DNA from: Solanum dulcamara
Taxonomy: Eukaryota > Streptophyta > Magnoliopsida > Solanales > Solanaceae
DNA: 64,000 bases
Direction: 5' to 3'
NCBI RefSeq assembly: GCF_947179165.1
Contig: NC_077248.1
Location: forward strand, 13,977,256 to 14,041,255
Part shown: positions 1-11,800 of the stretch, piece after piece
How the letters are laid out: every line of letters begins with the position of its first letter
Position numbering within the stretch: the stretch's first letter is position 1
Position numbers and translations under genes: made by a program
Notes under the pieces: model-generated
Databases searched by the model: none
What the model saw: only the letters and a program-made list of their open reading frames with translations
Told to the model about the DNA's origin: nothing

Positions 1-563
1 GGTTGTTATTGGTTTCGATTTAGTTTGATTTGGTTATTCAGTTATTAACCATACGCAAAAATTACAAACAAGATTCATTCAAAAGAGAAGAAAAGACAAT
101 AATTCATTCAAAAATAAATAAATTGTCTTCGTGTCATTTTGGATCTTATAATTCTTATTCTAGAAATTTAATTATATTTAACTCTCTGCTTATATTGTTA
201 GCTAATACAATGTACTAAACAACATAAATTTACTGAATAATGCATAAGCTAATGATATGAATGTACAAATAAAAGACGTATCATACCTTACTATTTTAAA
301 TTAGTATTCTGTATTTTTTGCATAAAAGAGTATTCATAAAAAATAATATATTATGTATATATAATTACAAAAAAATACGTATATAATTTATCGGTTTGAT
401 TCGGTTTTTACTTTGATTTTTTCGAACAAAACCAAAATCAAACCAAATATTATCGGTTTTTAAAAATGTAAAACCAAACCAAATAAAAAATCGATTTATT
501 TGATCGGTTTGATTTGATTTTTCGATTTGGATCGATTTTTATCCAAACCGAGAACACTCCTAA
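1..563. repeat. hAT-like non-autonomous element, right part only
   Basis: AT-rich DNA full of short runs of the type CGGTTTGATTTGGTTTTT and their complements, closing with AACCGAGAACACTCCTAA near 545-563. The same kind of content and end (CCGA..CACACCCCTA) occurs in the complete copy at 51196-51752, which has facing TAGGGGTGTG/CACACCCCTA ends. I infer a relative of that element whose left end lies outside the window. No coding sequence is visible. Confidence 0.4.
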
Positions 564-1149
564 TAGTACGTACTTATATTCTCTTTTTTTTTTCTGTGAC
601 TTTACCATATTCTTCAACAAGGAAAGTGTATATATTGCGTGTAATAATATTTTTTTTATTAATAAGCAACTGTAATTTTGATTTCCTGTGAACTTAAAAA
701 ACTCTTAATTTTTTTATTTTTTCTTTTCTTTTATGAACGTAATGTTGAGTTTCTACTTATTTAATGAAATTAGTATGTAAATGAAAATAGTACTAATATC
801 ATAGGAAAACTTGTCTAGATTTTGTGATTTATGTTCAAGTTCATCCTTAATTCTTGATAATAAATGTTCATTTCTGGTAGCCCGTGGGGATAGCATGCAG
901 TAGCAATAACTGTACATTTGTTGCCATGTATTTTTCCTTCAAATTCCATACATCTTTTAATTTATTTGGACTATTCATTTTCAAGATTATAAGCAGGGAA
1001 AACTACAGATAGATTATCTATTTTCATTTTATTACAGTTTTGTATTGGTGGCAAAATCAGTCCATTTTAGTATATTTTACATAAATTTTATAGTGCTAAG
1101 ACACAATTACACTTTATTCCTAATTTTTTATTAATTACGCGAAATCCTT
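564..1149. other. AT-rich spacer, nothing recognised
   Basis: Low-complexity T- and A-rich DNA with stop codons in all frames. No conserved motif, RNA gene or terminal repeat was seen. The left edge of the MULE that follows is not defined, so part of this may belong to it. Confidence 0.4.
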
Positions 1150-1466
1150 TTTTTTAATAACTTTCGGATACATACGTCTGGTTCCGGATACATCTTGTTG
1201 ATACATAAGTCTTATGACTGTTGCGTTAATTATGGAACTTAAACGAAAATCTAACTAAAATCCCATAATTGAAGGGATCACGTAATTGCGACAGCCATTC
1301 AATACCCCCCAAAATCGTAACAGCTCGGTTGAATTCAAAATTCAAATTTGCTCAGAACAGAGCATCGAAAATCTTTTCAATTCAGATTAGAGCATCGAGA
1401 AATTTGAGAAGATACATAACGAATATTGCTATTTTAGTGAGACATTCTGGAATTTGAAAATCTGAA

Positions 1467-1823
1467 GTGATTTATGAAGGATACAAAAGTGATGGAATTG
1501 TTGTTGGGGAAAATATTTCTTTTGTGAATTTGAAATCTGCAATTGCGTCTGGATTGGAGATTGATGAATCAAGGGAAAAAATCCAGCTCCAATACATAGT
1601 ATATGGCAATTCATCAGCAACGATTATTAGGAATGACATTGGAGTGAAGCTGTATATAGAGTTGAAGAAAATTGAACCAGGTTTCTCAATGTATCAACTG
1701 TGCACAAATACATCAAATATGAAGCCTGGTGAGATACATTCCTTTATACATCATCTGGTGCAATTATGGGTCGAAGGATTTGAAAACGATGCTTGTGCTC
1801 TTAGTTTGGTTGAGTCAAACTAA
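1467..1823 (+). pseudogene. MULE transposase, N-terminal fragment
   Basis: A 118-codon open stretch starting MIYEGYKSDGIVVGENISF resembles the N-terminal domain of plant MULE transposases (an EGY..DGI..ENISF start, then a QYIVYGNSSATIIRNDIGVK-like strand and KPGEIHSF). A full transposase is several hundred residues, so this is only its beginning. The DDE catalytic domain should follow but is absent. Taken as a deletion relic, although the piece itself is still open. Confidence 0.6.
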
Positions 1824-1899
1824 GAGCAAAAGATATGTAATTATAGTTATTATACTGCGTAATTGATTGTAGATTTGTGTTTTTTGTGATTTTTTGGAT

Positions 1900-3395
1900 A
1901 AATCAAGATACATTGCAACCTTATGTATCATGGATTAATTAGGTAGTGATTTAGTCAAATATCATTCATTGCATAAGTAATAATTGTGTGTGATGTATTA
2001 TTTGATTTTGATACATTGATGTGATGTATATTTGATTTATTAGATAACAGTACTTTAATTTTGATTTTATGTATCATGAAATAGTACGTTGAGCATAATA
2101 CATTACTTTAGATGTATAATTGTTATTGTTAAAAGGTTTTGTAGAGTTCAAATCATAACAATTTCAAAAATAATCTTTATCACTGATACATAAGACTGTA
2201 AATATATTTGATACATCAAATTTATTGTTAATATCGATACATGAGAAGGTCAATATATCTGATACATCTAATTGACGTTTCTTTTTAAAAAAATGGTGCA
2301 GCTAAGTATTAAGAAGTTACTCGGAGGAATGTGTTTGGAGTATGAAAGCGTCATTCCTTTAAAACTCTAATATATTCAAAGTAAGATATTTTAATGGTGA
2401 ACATCGTTGTTTGTTGAGAGATCGAATATTTCAACTTTGATATATTCAAAGTGAGATATTTCAACTAGACGAGATACCTTGTTCACATGCAATTGCTATT
2501 TTGAAGAGCAAGAATGTTACTGATATTCATCCATACTGCTTTGATTACTATAAGCTTGAAGCATTAGCAAATACATATGAAGTGTCAATGGTTTCAATGT
2601 CAAATAAACAAGATTGAGTTGTTCCGAAAGAAATCTTCGAGGAAATATTGTTGCCCCCAAGATTCAGAAAGATGTCTGAAAGACAAAGAAAAGGAAGAAA
2701 AAAGAAATGTAGTGAGAAGTTAAGTACGAGCATAAACTGTTGTGGACGTTGTGGATATGAAGGTCACAACAAAAGAACTTGTAATTTCTTTACCAAGGAG
2801 AAGTGATAATTTGATTACTGAAGATACATTCAGATATAATTTGAATAAATGACAATTAATTGGTTTACGTATAAATGTATCTTGACTTCAGAATATTGAG
2901 TTGTTTTTTTTTTCCAATTACTTGTGAATTTATTATGCGTAAAATTTTAATCTGATTTTTTGTAATTTTATAATCTGATACATTTAATTTTGTGTATCAG
3001 AATCCAAAAAATAGATTGAATTGAATTTGATACTTTATGTTTATTGTATCAGATACATTGTTTTTGAAATCAATTACAAAAAAATATGATTCATTTAGTT
3101 TATTGTATCTGATGCATTACAATTAATATGATACATTAAGTTCATTATGTTTGGTACCTCTTGTTTAGATATCTGACACATTATATTGAAAAGAAAAAAA
3201 GAAAAAAACCTCAAAATGTAACTAATGAATTGCATTCAGTGTACATGATACATTACATTATATAAATGTATGTATCAGATAATTAAATAGTAATGAGGAA
3301 AATATGCATAACAGGTACATTTAAGTGTTTCTTTAAACATGATACATGACAATATGTATTTTGTAGATGTTTTTGAAATATGATTTTATGTATCA
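1900..3395. repeat. GATACAT/ATGTATC motif-rich tract
   Basis: The heptamer GATACAT and its complement ATGTATC recur many times at irregular spacing on both sides of the transposase C-terminal fragment. A second cluster occupies about 5620-6100. The spacing is not a fixed tandem period. Both clusters sit inside the inferred MULE. Confidence 0.55.
2459..2806 (+). pseudogene. MULE transposase C-terminus: SWIM motif and zinc knuckle
   Basis: The frame reads FQLDEIPCSHAIAILKSK, matching the SWIM zinc-finger region of MULE transposases (usual form xxLxxIPCxHAxAA). About 90 codons later comes a zinc knuckle C-x2-C-x4-H-x4-C (cysteine codons at 2741, 2750 and 2780, histidine at 2765), typical of the MURA C-terminus. 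A TGA at 2615-2617 interrupts the frame between the two motifs, and the first half of the SWIM finger is lost in a short duplicated stretch (about 2355-2460). The reading ends at TGA 2804-2806. Confidence 0.75.
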
Positions 3396-3396
3396 C

Positions 3397-3410
3397 AATC
3401 TAAAGAAGGT
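3397..3410. repeat. target-site duplication, left copy (LINE)
   Basis: AATCTAAAGAAGGT, repeated exactly at 5056-5069. The two copies bracket the LINE. Confidence 0.9.
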
Positions 3411-4702
3411 TATTTAATGTCATCTTTAAGACGGCAACGATGCCGGAAGAATGGAGGTCGAGTGTAATGATCCCGCTATACAAAAACAAGGGGGATATCC
3501 AGAGCTGCAATAACTATAGAGGTATCAAACTTCTAAGCCATACTGTGAAAGTGTGGGAAAGAGTGGTGGAGATGAGGGTTAGGAGAGATGTGTCTATTTC
3601 ATAGAACCAGTTCGGATTTATGCCGGGATGCTCAACTACAGAAGCCATCAATCTTATGAGGAGACTGGTGGAGCAGTATAGGGACTTGCATATGGTATTC
3701 ATCGATCTAGAAAAGGCTTACGATAAAGTTCCACGAGAGATACTATGGAGATGTTTGGAGGCTAAAGGTGTACATGTGACGTACATTAGGGTGATCAAGG
3801 ACATGTATGAGAGTGCCAAAACCAGGGTAAGGACAGTAGGAGGGGACTCAGATCACTTTCCAGTTGCGATGGGGTTGCATCAAGGATCAGCCCTTAGTCC
3901 ATTTTTATTTACCTTGGTGATGGATGGATTGACGGGATAAATTCAAGGTGAGGTGTCATGGGGTATGCTTTTCACGTACGACATAGTCCTGATCGATGAG
4001 ACTCGTAGCAATGTTAACGTAAGCTAGAGGATTCGCGACATACCTTGGAGTCTAAAGGGTTTAAGCTGAGTAGGACAAAGACAAAGTATTTAGAGTGCAA
4101 GTTCAGTGAGACACCTCAAGAGGTTGGTGCGGAAGTTAGGCTTGGTGACCAGGTCATCCAAAAGAAAAGTAGTTTCAAGTACCTTGGGTCTATCATGCAA
4201 GATAGAGGGGAGATTGACGAGGATGTCATACATCTTATTGGGGCAGGGTGGATGAAATGGAGGCTCGCTTCCGGTGTGCTACATGACAAGAAGGTGCCAC
4301 CACAACTTAAGGGCAAGTTCTACAAAGTGGTGGTTAGACCGGATATGGGGCGGAGTGTTGGCCAGTTAAGGTCTCCCACGTTCAAAAGATGAGAATATTG
4401 AGATGGATGTGTGGGCATACCAGGAGTGACAAGATTAGAAATGAGGCTATTTGGGACAAGGTAGGAGTGACCTCGGTGGAAGACAAGATGCAGGAAATAC
4501 GACTGAGATTGTTTGGGCATATGAAGAGATGCCCTAGTGCGGAGGTGTGAGAGGTTGACCATGGACGGTTTTAGAAGAGGTGGAGTAGGCCAAAGAAATA
4601 TTGGGGAGAGGTGATTAGACAGGACATGGCGCAGTTATAACTTAACAAGGGCATGACCTTAGATAGGAGGGTGTGGAGGACCCATATTAGGGTAGAAGGC
4701 TA
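3411..4702 (+). pseudogene. LINE reverse transcriptase fragment, inactive
   Basis: Recognisable non-LTR RT segments in order: MPEEWRSSVMIPLYKNKGD (about 3440), NNYRGIKLLSHTVKVWERV (about 3510), [15 protein letters not shown] (about 3605), the [14 protein letters not shown] motif (about 3700), [18 protein letters not shown] (about 3870), then C-terminal [17 protein letters not shown] (about 4180) and RRWSRPKKYWGEVIRQDM-like residues (about 4575-4625). Stop codons interrupt the frame near 3602 and 3938. The catalytic FADD box reads as FTYD near 3970, so both the reading frame and the active site are lost. Confidence 0.87.
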
Positions 4703-4808
4703 ATACATAGTCTCGTTATTCTTCCGTATTAGTAGGCGCATTAGCGCACTATAATTTCTTGTGCTCTGACTTCTGTTATTATCTCTTTATTACTTTCTGT
4801 ACTTTGAT

Positions 4809-4837
4809 TACTCTACTCTACTCTACTCTACTCTACT
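4809..4837. repeat. (CTACT)n microsatellite in the LINE 3' UTR
   Basis: Five-base unit repeated about five times. The second LINE tail at 24703-25041 has only one such unit at the equivalent place, so the run expanded in this copy. Confidence 0.85.
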
Positions 4838-5055
4838 TTATCTGTGTCACTTTTGTTATTTGCGCTATTCGTTATTTGTTTTCCCATATCACTTTGAACT
4901 TCTTGGACTTATCTGACCTCTTTTTATGCTTCTTTTGAGCCGAGGGTCTCTCGGAAACAACCGTTGTACCTTGGTAGGAGTAAGGTCTGTGTACACTTTA
5001 CCCTCCCCACACCCCACGTCGTGTAATTTCACTGTGTTATTGTTATTATTGTTGT

Positions 5056-5069
5056 AATCTAAAGAAGGT
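5056..5069. repeat. target-site duplication, right copy (LINE)
   Basis: Exact copy of 3397-3410, immediately after the TTG-type tail. Confidence 0.9.
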
Positions 5070-5501
5070 CATCTGTAATAAACCAGATAAAAGTAAAATA
5101 ACATAAATTGAATAAAAGGTAGAAATTAACATAACATGTCAACTAAAGAACAATAGTACTTACATAAAAACTGTTTGATACAAAAACTAAAGTTTACTGC
5201 TACCAGCTACATAACTAGTCTACATTAACCAAGTCTTCTTTAGCAAGGGGTATGAAATCCCCCTTGGGCTTCGGTGGATCATCACGAATTCTTTAATGAA
5301 AAAATGAACATGTAATTCATTGAGATCTTTTTGATTCAACTCAAGCAAATAGAGACACTTGATGATTTGTCCTTAAAAATTACACTTTGGCATATTCAGG
5401 TAAGGACAAAAAATTATTTGCCTGAATAACTTAATTTCTTCTTCTCCTATTGACGATTTAATTTCCTTAGCAAAGGATGTGTTGTAAAATGTACCAAATC
5501 T

Positions 5502-5517
5502 GAGAGAGAGAGAGAGA
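5502..5517. repeat. (GA)8 microsatellite
   Basis: Uninterrupted GA dinucleotide run inside the right half of the MULE. Confidence 0.9.
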
Positions 5518-6149
5518 TGGAATTTGTTTTACTACAAACTTCAAATCCTGCATCAACAAGGCTACCCATCAAAAAGTTGATAGATATATTTGCAGAGTAT
5601 AATCTAAAATCAAAATATACGTACCACTACATGATACATTATGAATTGGACAATGTGATACATGCTAAGTTAGACAATTTGACATAGTTATGTATCAAAT
5701 ATACGCATGTGAATACGATACAATAACAAGATTTTATAAAACTTGTGTATCTAAAATTAAAAGATTGACATAATACACAGCAGTATCTTATGTATCATGA
5801 CATGTGATACATTACAACTAATTCATTGGAATTCATTCAATACCACACTCAGGTAAAATACCCTATGTATCATGAATATACCCAGCAATTAACATTATAA
5901 ACATAAAACTAATGTATCACATTACTGAATAAGGCAATTAGTTGTGTATCAACAATAAACACATAAAGAAGATACTTATACAAATTGTCTCAATCAGTTA
6001 GGTTACGTATTCTGGAATAATTTTCAAACATGATACATTGAAATGTAATGATTGAGAATGTGGTTTAAACTAAAAAATCACTAGATACATTAGAATTGCT
6101 TACCTTAGGTAGAGAAGGGCGTGTTCCAACTCATGTAATGTTTTTTTAC

Positions 6150-6358
6150 TTTTTTTTGGGTTGTGCAACTGGAGTTACTTTCATTTTTGCACCAGGATCC
6201 TTTCACGCAATTTTTCCATAACTAAAGGATCATTGCAGTGTTTGGATCTGATTTCATCATAACCATCACCACTTGAATTAGATCCAGAAAAAAACATTTT
6301 TTTGTTGTTGAGGAATTAGTTCGGTAAGACCAAGACTATAAGATGGACCTGGTTCCAT
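6150..6358 (-). pseudogene. possible second MULE ORF fragment (Ulp1-element type)
   Basis: On the minus strand from an ATG at 6356-6358 the frame reads MEPGPSYSLGLTELIPQQQ, and after a T-run slip a further piece ends near EKLRERIL. The PSYSLGLT block resembles the conserved segment of the long accessory ORF of plant MULEs carrying a Ulp1-like cysteine protease. No protease catalytic motif is visible. The call rests on this short match and on its position inside the MULE, convergent with the transposase. Confidence 0.35.
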
Positions 6359-6716
6359 AAGTATCAGGAATTTAATTTTAAAAGAAAAATAGATTGAAAA
6401 CTGCAGAAGAAGAAGATGAACGCAATAACATAGATGAACAAAATTCTATAACCTTTTTGAGAAATTGAAATTGAAGAAGACGACTAGAATAGGACTATTG
6501 TAGATTCAAAAAAGAAACCGCCGATACATGGGTTTAATTTTAGGCATGAATCTAGGGGAGTTAAGAGTGAATTGGGGAAAGAAGAAGGTGATATATCCGG
6601 ATGTTGGTGAGAGAAAGAAGAAAGTAGGAATTTTTGAATTTTTTTGAAATGGTAGAAAATATTAGATAATATATTAAAATAGGGTATGTAATTAGGTAAT
6701 TTTTCCTAAAATGATC

Positions 6717-6868
6717 ACTCGCCCAACTCGTTTAGGTTTATCAACCAATAAAATCATTATATTTCCAACCCCTTTAGGTTATCATCTCATAAAATCATCA
6801 TATGTCCAACCCGTTTAGGTTTATCAGCCCATAAAATCACCTGTCCAACCTGTTTAGGTTATTGAGTG
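6717..6868. repeat. tandem repeat, about 40-bp unit, four copies
   Basis: Units built on CCAACYYGTTTAGGTTTATC followed by AACCAATAAAATCAT-like sequence recur four times. The last copy is truncated. Unit length varies from about 38 to 48 bp. It directly follows the MULE right side. Confidence 0.75.
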
Positions 6869-8405
6869 TTGACACCCAATTTTGATCCTTTACAAACGTA
6901 TATTAGTTATTGAGCTTCTTCAATTTTAAATAATCTGAAGTAATTATTTTTATAAAATACCAAAATATTTTCAAGTATATTTTTAATTTTTTTTTTATCA
7001 ATTCTTATAATTTTGGTCTAAGTAGGGCGACCAGACAAGCAAGACTATTGGAAGGTCCACTCCCCACATATTTGGAGAGTGGATATATACCTAAACCCAA
7101 TCCTTTGGTCTATAATGAACTAAAATGCATTATGTAATTAACTTTGTGGTCATTCATTTATATATTTACTTTTACCAAAAAAAGGTAGTCTTTTTCAATA
7201 TTGGGAAGATATTTGGCAATTGACAACGACCCTCCCTCCACCACCAAACTTCACTTTGTCAAAAAATTTCTAAACCAATCCCCTTTGTTGTACTAATTAT
7301 AACCCACATCTTAAAATCATTTCACTCTCAAACTTCATTTCAACATAAATTTGAGTCATTGTTTCTCGACCATATTATAATGCATTTTCTTTAATTCTCT
7401 ACAAACTTATAAATTTTTTCAACAGACTGAAATTAGACAAAGGAAAAGAAAAAATACACAACATTCGTTTTGATTTTTTTGTCTAGTTTTGTCTTGATAC
7501 AGAATTTAAAAAAATAAAAAAAACTTCTAAATCTTGATGTCTTAAACTAAAAATATGTAAAATATATCAAAATGTATTTATATCTTAAGGCCTTAAACAT
7601 ATAATATGAAAAGTTGGAATTAAAAAACTTTTTAAAAAGAAAAAAATATGTATATTTTTTTAAAAAAATAAATAAATTAAAACGAAAAGAGTATATAATT
7701 AATAACAGTAATAAAAGGTTCCAGTATGTCTTAGTAATGAAATAATGTGGTCATATTGTCGAGTAATATTCCACGGCCAGCTCATTATGTAGTGTCCATA
7801 TATTTGAAATATCCCCTCGTGGCAAATTAATAACCCCTTTGATGATCAAGTTTTGGAAAGTTAATTAAAAGTGTTTTATTTTCAAAACATGGGTACTTAT
7901 TTAAGAGATTTATTAAAAGACCAATATTTTAGGGGTGCGTGGGGATTTCCCGGGGGGGGGGGGGGTTTGAGTAGGTGTAAAGTTAATTTCTATTTATAAG
8001 CACTTTTTGAAAGTTACTATCAAGAAATACTTCTAACAAAATTATTTTTTAAAATAAGCAATTTTTAGAATTTTGATTAAACTAGTTATTAACCTTTAAC
8101 AACGAATGATAATATATTTATTGCCATCTACGAAAATAAAAGAAAAATTAAATACCATTATGGAGTGTAATGACATTTATTTACTTAGAAATCTCTAATA
8201 AAAACTTTTTTTTTCGTGAGTGCTACACGACGTAAATTTTAATTTGATATAGCCTGACCAACAAATTACATATCCTAAACGATAATACGATAGTAAATAA
8301 ATTTAATTATTGACCTAAACTCTAGAGATGTCTTACACGATGGTAATTATATAACACAAGAAACTAGTATCACACATGGGAGAAACACAAGGATAATATT
8401 CTTTG
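6869..8405. other. AT-rich spacer with an LTR-like start and a G-run
   Basis: No gene seen. GTTGACACCCAATTTTGATC at about 6870-6890 resembles the start of a solanaceous LTR (TGTTGACACCC), but no partner repeat or PBS was found. A 14-G run lies at 7952-7965. The rest is low-complexity AT-rich DNA. Confidence 0.4.
7952..7965. repeat. poly(G) run of 14
   Basis: Fourteen consecutive G after TTTCCC. Striking in AT-rich DNA. Its length may be unreliable if it reflects a sequencing slip. Confidence 0.8.
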
Positions 8406-8415
8406 TTAAGGATAC

Positions 8416-8555
8416 TTATTTGGAGTTGATACTTTTGAGTCGAGGGTCTTTTGAAAACAATCTCTCTATTTTAATGAGGTAGTGATAAGGTCTACGTACA
8501 CCCTACCCTCTCCAGACCCCATTTGTGAATTTTTACTGAATATGTTATTGTTGTT
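8416..8555 (+). mobile_element. LINE/SINE 3' tail insertion with 10-bp TSD
   Basis: A 140-bp insertion holding only the 3' tail: GAGTCGAGGGTCTTTTGAAA, a GTGATAAGGTCTACGTACAC block, CCCTACCCTCTCCAGACCCC and a TTG-type end. It is a diverged version of the tail at 4938-5055. TTAAGGATAC at 8406-8415 recurs exactly at 8556-8565, marking the target duplication. It may be an extremely 5'-truncated RTE LINE or a TS-type SINE sharing that tail; no tRNA-like box A/B head is present, which favours the LINE. Confidence 0.78.
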
Positions 8556-8666
8556 TTAAGGATACACAAAAATGAATAGTTATTTGCTAGTGGTATTTTA
8601 GGAAGGAGAGAGTTGGGGAAAACTAGGGCATATTATTCCGGAGAATATTCCAACCACCGCCAAATT

Positions 8667-8848
8667 TAGAGGCGAAAGATAAAATTTTAATTTTATGGGT
8701 GCTGAATTTTAAAACGACGATTTCAAATGTTAATAGTTGAGTTCTAAACTTAATATTTATACATATTTAATAAAGTTCTTAATAAAATATTTGAGCAAAA
8801 GTTATTGAGTTCAATCTAATCCATATCCGAGCTTCTAACTCTGCCCCT
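8667..8848. mobile_element. hAT-type MITE-like element (weak)
   Basis: Begins TAGAGGCGAAAG and ends near CTAACTCTGCCCCTG. These resemble the facing (C/T)AGAGGCGGAG...CTCTGCCCCTG ends of common solanaceous hAT MITEs, with typical interior such as TTATGGGTGCTGAATTTTA. No 8-bp target duplication was found, so limits are approximate. Confidence 0.35.
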
Positions 8849-11800
8849 GCCGGCAACCACTCGCCGCTATAGTTTCATTTTTTAAAATTATAAATAAGAT
8901 CGCTAATTTTTCTAACAGCATCATTAGTTTAGATTTATCCACGAGCATAAACATGGCCTCTTGTTTGCCGGTAATTAATTAATTAGCTGACCTTTGGGGT
9001 CTCTGAAAGGCCATTTTTGCCGCGTATGCCACTCTTATCCATCCAATTACTTGTCTGCCCTTTAATTTGGACTTGAATTAGCCCTAATCTATCACCTAAA
9101 GATTTCATAGATCCGGTCTAATATATGATTAAGAAGAACCTGTTCGTCTAATTATTTAATTCTGTTTTAATTTATATAATTCAAATATATTACTTTAATT
9201 CGTGATCACATATATGACTTAGTTTCACGTTAAATAAAACGATGGTGGATTGAAGCAATAGAATAGATATTTAGTGGTAATTGATTTTTTTTTTAGAAAT
9301 AATATTAAAATATTTAGCGATAATTAAACTATTGTTATTACATGTAGAATCATTAAAGCTTTTTAATGATATTTATATAAAGTATTGATTATAAATGCTC
9401 ATATTTATTGTTGCCATTAAATATAATATAAAAACAAATATATTATTGCCATTAAATAATTATCACAATTTTTCTTATTTATCGTCAAAATCTTTATAAA
9501 TTACTTTGCATGTCTTTATTTACCCCCAATATATAATATTAACCAAAAAAGTGTAAATATCACTAAATCAACAGGACAGATCTTTTTTTCCCTTTTATCT
9601 GATCATAAAATTCACAAATAACTATTTTCTTTCCCTATAATTGAAAAAAAGAAGCTATCATTATGGAATTTTAAATTCCATATATAAAAAATCTGGATAT
9701 TGTTATAAAGTTTTATCCAGGAAATTTGGAATGGTTCATTGACACGTTTGCCAGTATTTTGTTAGTCTTTCATTTTTGTTCCTTAAGGTAAATATATATT
9801 TTTTTTGCATAATATGAATTTATATTTTTATATTATAATTTTCCATAAATTATATTTTACATCTTTAAGAAACTTACATCTTTCCATCCACCCATTAAAC
9901 ATAAGTTCGATTATTAAAGATAAAAATTAAATATTAGTTTGTTTAAAAGGTAAAAGTTTAATTTTCCTTTCTTTTGGAACTCCGTAACGATGACTAATTT
10001 TCCAAGGTAGGGCCCAAAAAAGGCCAATGAGCTCTATTTTCATGTTGCTTCTTTTAATTTTATTAAGGAATTTATCGTTCAACATAATTAAGAGTGATTT
10101 CCCCCCCATTTTTCTGGTTAAATTTGTTTTATAGTCCATCACAAAATAGCACGTTGTTTGTTTTTAAAAATATTATTTTTACATGTAAAAGATAAAAATC
10201 TAAAAATAAAAAAGATCTTTAGAGAATTATTTTAATCAATTCAAATTATAAAAGCTTATATTAAAATTAAACCATCTTTTTCTTTAAAACCGAAAATTGA
10301 ATAATTCACTTATTTTTTCATGAGAAGCATAGTCCCATGTGATGAAAAAGGACATCAAAATAAAGTAGTGGCGCATTATGCAACATATCTCTTTCCCTAA
10401 GATTCATGAGATTGTTGTGAGGCTAGCTATTTTAATTTTAATCTTTTTAAGGTTCATATTAACTTTATTCTATTGATTTCTTTTACAAGTTACGAGATAG
10501 TAATATTTGAATTTAACATATTTATTTAAAAAGCAACGGTTGATATAATTATTTTATTATACTAATTCTTAATATTATGTTTTCAAAAATAATTTAAAAA
10601 ATAAGTAATTAATGTTAAGAATAAAATATTTTAAAATTTTTTTGTTTTTTAATATGTTAAAAGTATAAGTAAAAATGAAATTTATCCATATATCATATAT
10701 GTGTGTGTGTTTGGTTATCTATTTGTGTAAATATTAATAAACTATCAGCTTAAAAATGTTTATGAATTTAATCAAGAAATTTAGCTGAAAATGGAAAATT
10801 TAAGGAAGGAACTCATTCTTGCCACTTTAAGACAGATTCAACATTTAAGATTAAACGTGTTGCCATCTCATATATTTAATATTTTAAAAATATTTTTTTA
10901 CACATGTATAAGTGAATCAATAAATATTTTTGTTGAGATTTGTTTCTTTAGCCAATCGGTAATCTTGTTACTAATCAATTGATTCGACATTTAGTTAATT
11001 AATTAATCTGAGTTAGGTTTTATATAATTTGTCGTGCCTATATCAAGTTTGACCTACTTTGGTCAATCTTGTCAACCTTGTAACCACTCCACGTGGAAAA
11101 CAAGTCTTCCTTGTCATCTCATTGACAATATATATATATATCAAAATTATTGAATTCGATCAAATCTGCCGTAAAAAAACCACCGCCACTAGAGAAATTA
11201 AAACACGTGTGATTCTGGACGTTTAGCAATCATTTTCACATATTTGTACCTTACCCCTAGACAAGTGTCAATTCTTAGTTAATAAACAAAGAGCCACGTT
11301 TATACAACCACATATTTATCTACTCACAATTAATCTTAAGTCTTGATTGAGAATACAAATTGACCTGACGTTAAACAACTATTGGCAGAAGGAACAATAA
11401 TCCTAAATTAAAGAGAAAAATTATGAGTTGATTAAAAAAATGTCTAATACTACGCGTACCAACTACTTGATTGTCTCTTTTCTTCTTTTTTTTTTATTAT
11501 TGGAGTTTTTGTATGAGGGATCAAAGAGAAAATTATAATATTTAATCCAAGGTTAAAGTATCACAAGTGTGATAGTTATATTATAGAATATATGTGAATT
11601 AGAGAATTAAATTACAATTCTATCAACTTAATTAATTATAAGGTCCACCTCGTCTCGTGAAAAAGAAATGCTATAGGTTTTTGTTTGCAATACATGCATG
11701 AATCATGGATAAAAATCAATTTCTCATGAAGTATTTGGTAGTTTAAACAATGTTCCTATTTGGGCTATTTAATTGTCTTTCACGTTTTCGTTTAAATATC

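Larger units (their letters stand above)
3411..5055 (+). mobile_element. 5'-truncated RTE-type LINE with 14-bp TSD
   Basis: A non-LTR retrotransposon copy begins inside the reverse transcriptase reading frame directly after the left target duplication. It ends in a TTG-type repeat tail directly before the right one. The 3' region holds the solanaceous LINE/SINE tail: GCCGAGGGTCTCTCGGAAAC (about 4938-4957), then a CCTTGGTAGGAGTAAGGTCT block, a CCCTCCCC..CCCCAC block and (TTG)n. This is textbook target-primed insertion with 5' truncation. It lies inside the MULE, so it is younger than the MULE. Confidence 0.9.
1150..6700 (+). mobile_element. decayed MULE (Mutator-like transposon), interrupted by a LINE
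   Basis: Three remnants support this: a MULE transposase N-terminal piece (1467-1823), a C-terminal piece with SWIM and zinc-knuckle motifs (2459-2806), and a minus-strand fragment near 6358 resembling the second ORF of Ulp1-carrying MULEs. Both flanks are rich in the heptamer GATACAT/ATGTATC (about 1170-3395 and 5620-6100), a pattern I associate with subterminal parts of solanaceous MULEs. The catalytic DDE core is missing between 1823 and 2300. Outer limits are approximate: I could not find a clean terminal inverted repeat or 9-bp target duplication. The LINE at 3411-5055 inserted later and splits the element. Confidence 0.6.

Noticed and set aside
5500..6110. CRISPR-like regular repeats (GATACAT motifs)
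   Set aside because: Motif too short, spacing irregular, both orientations, and the DNA is plant nuclear.
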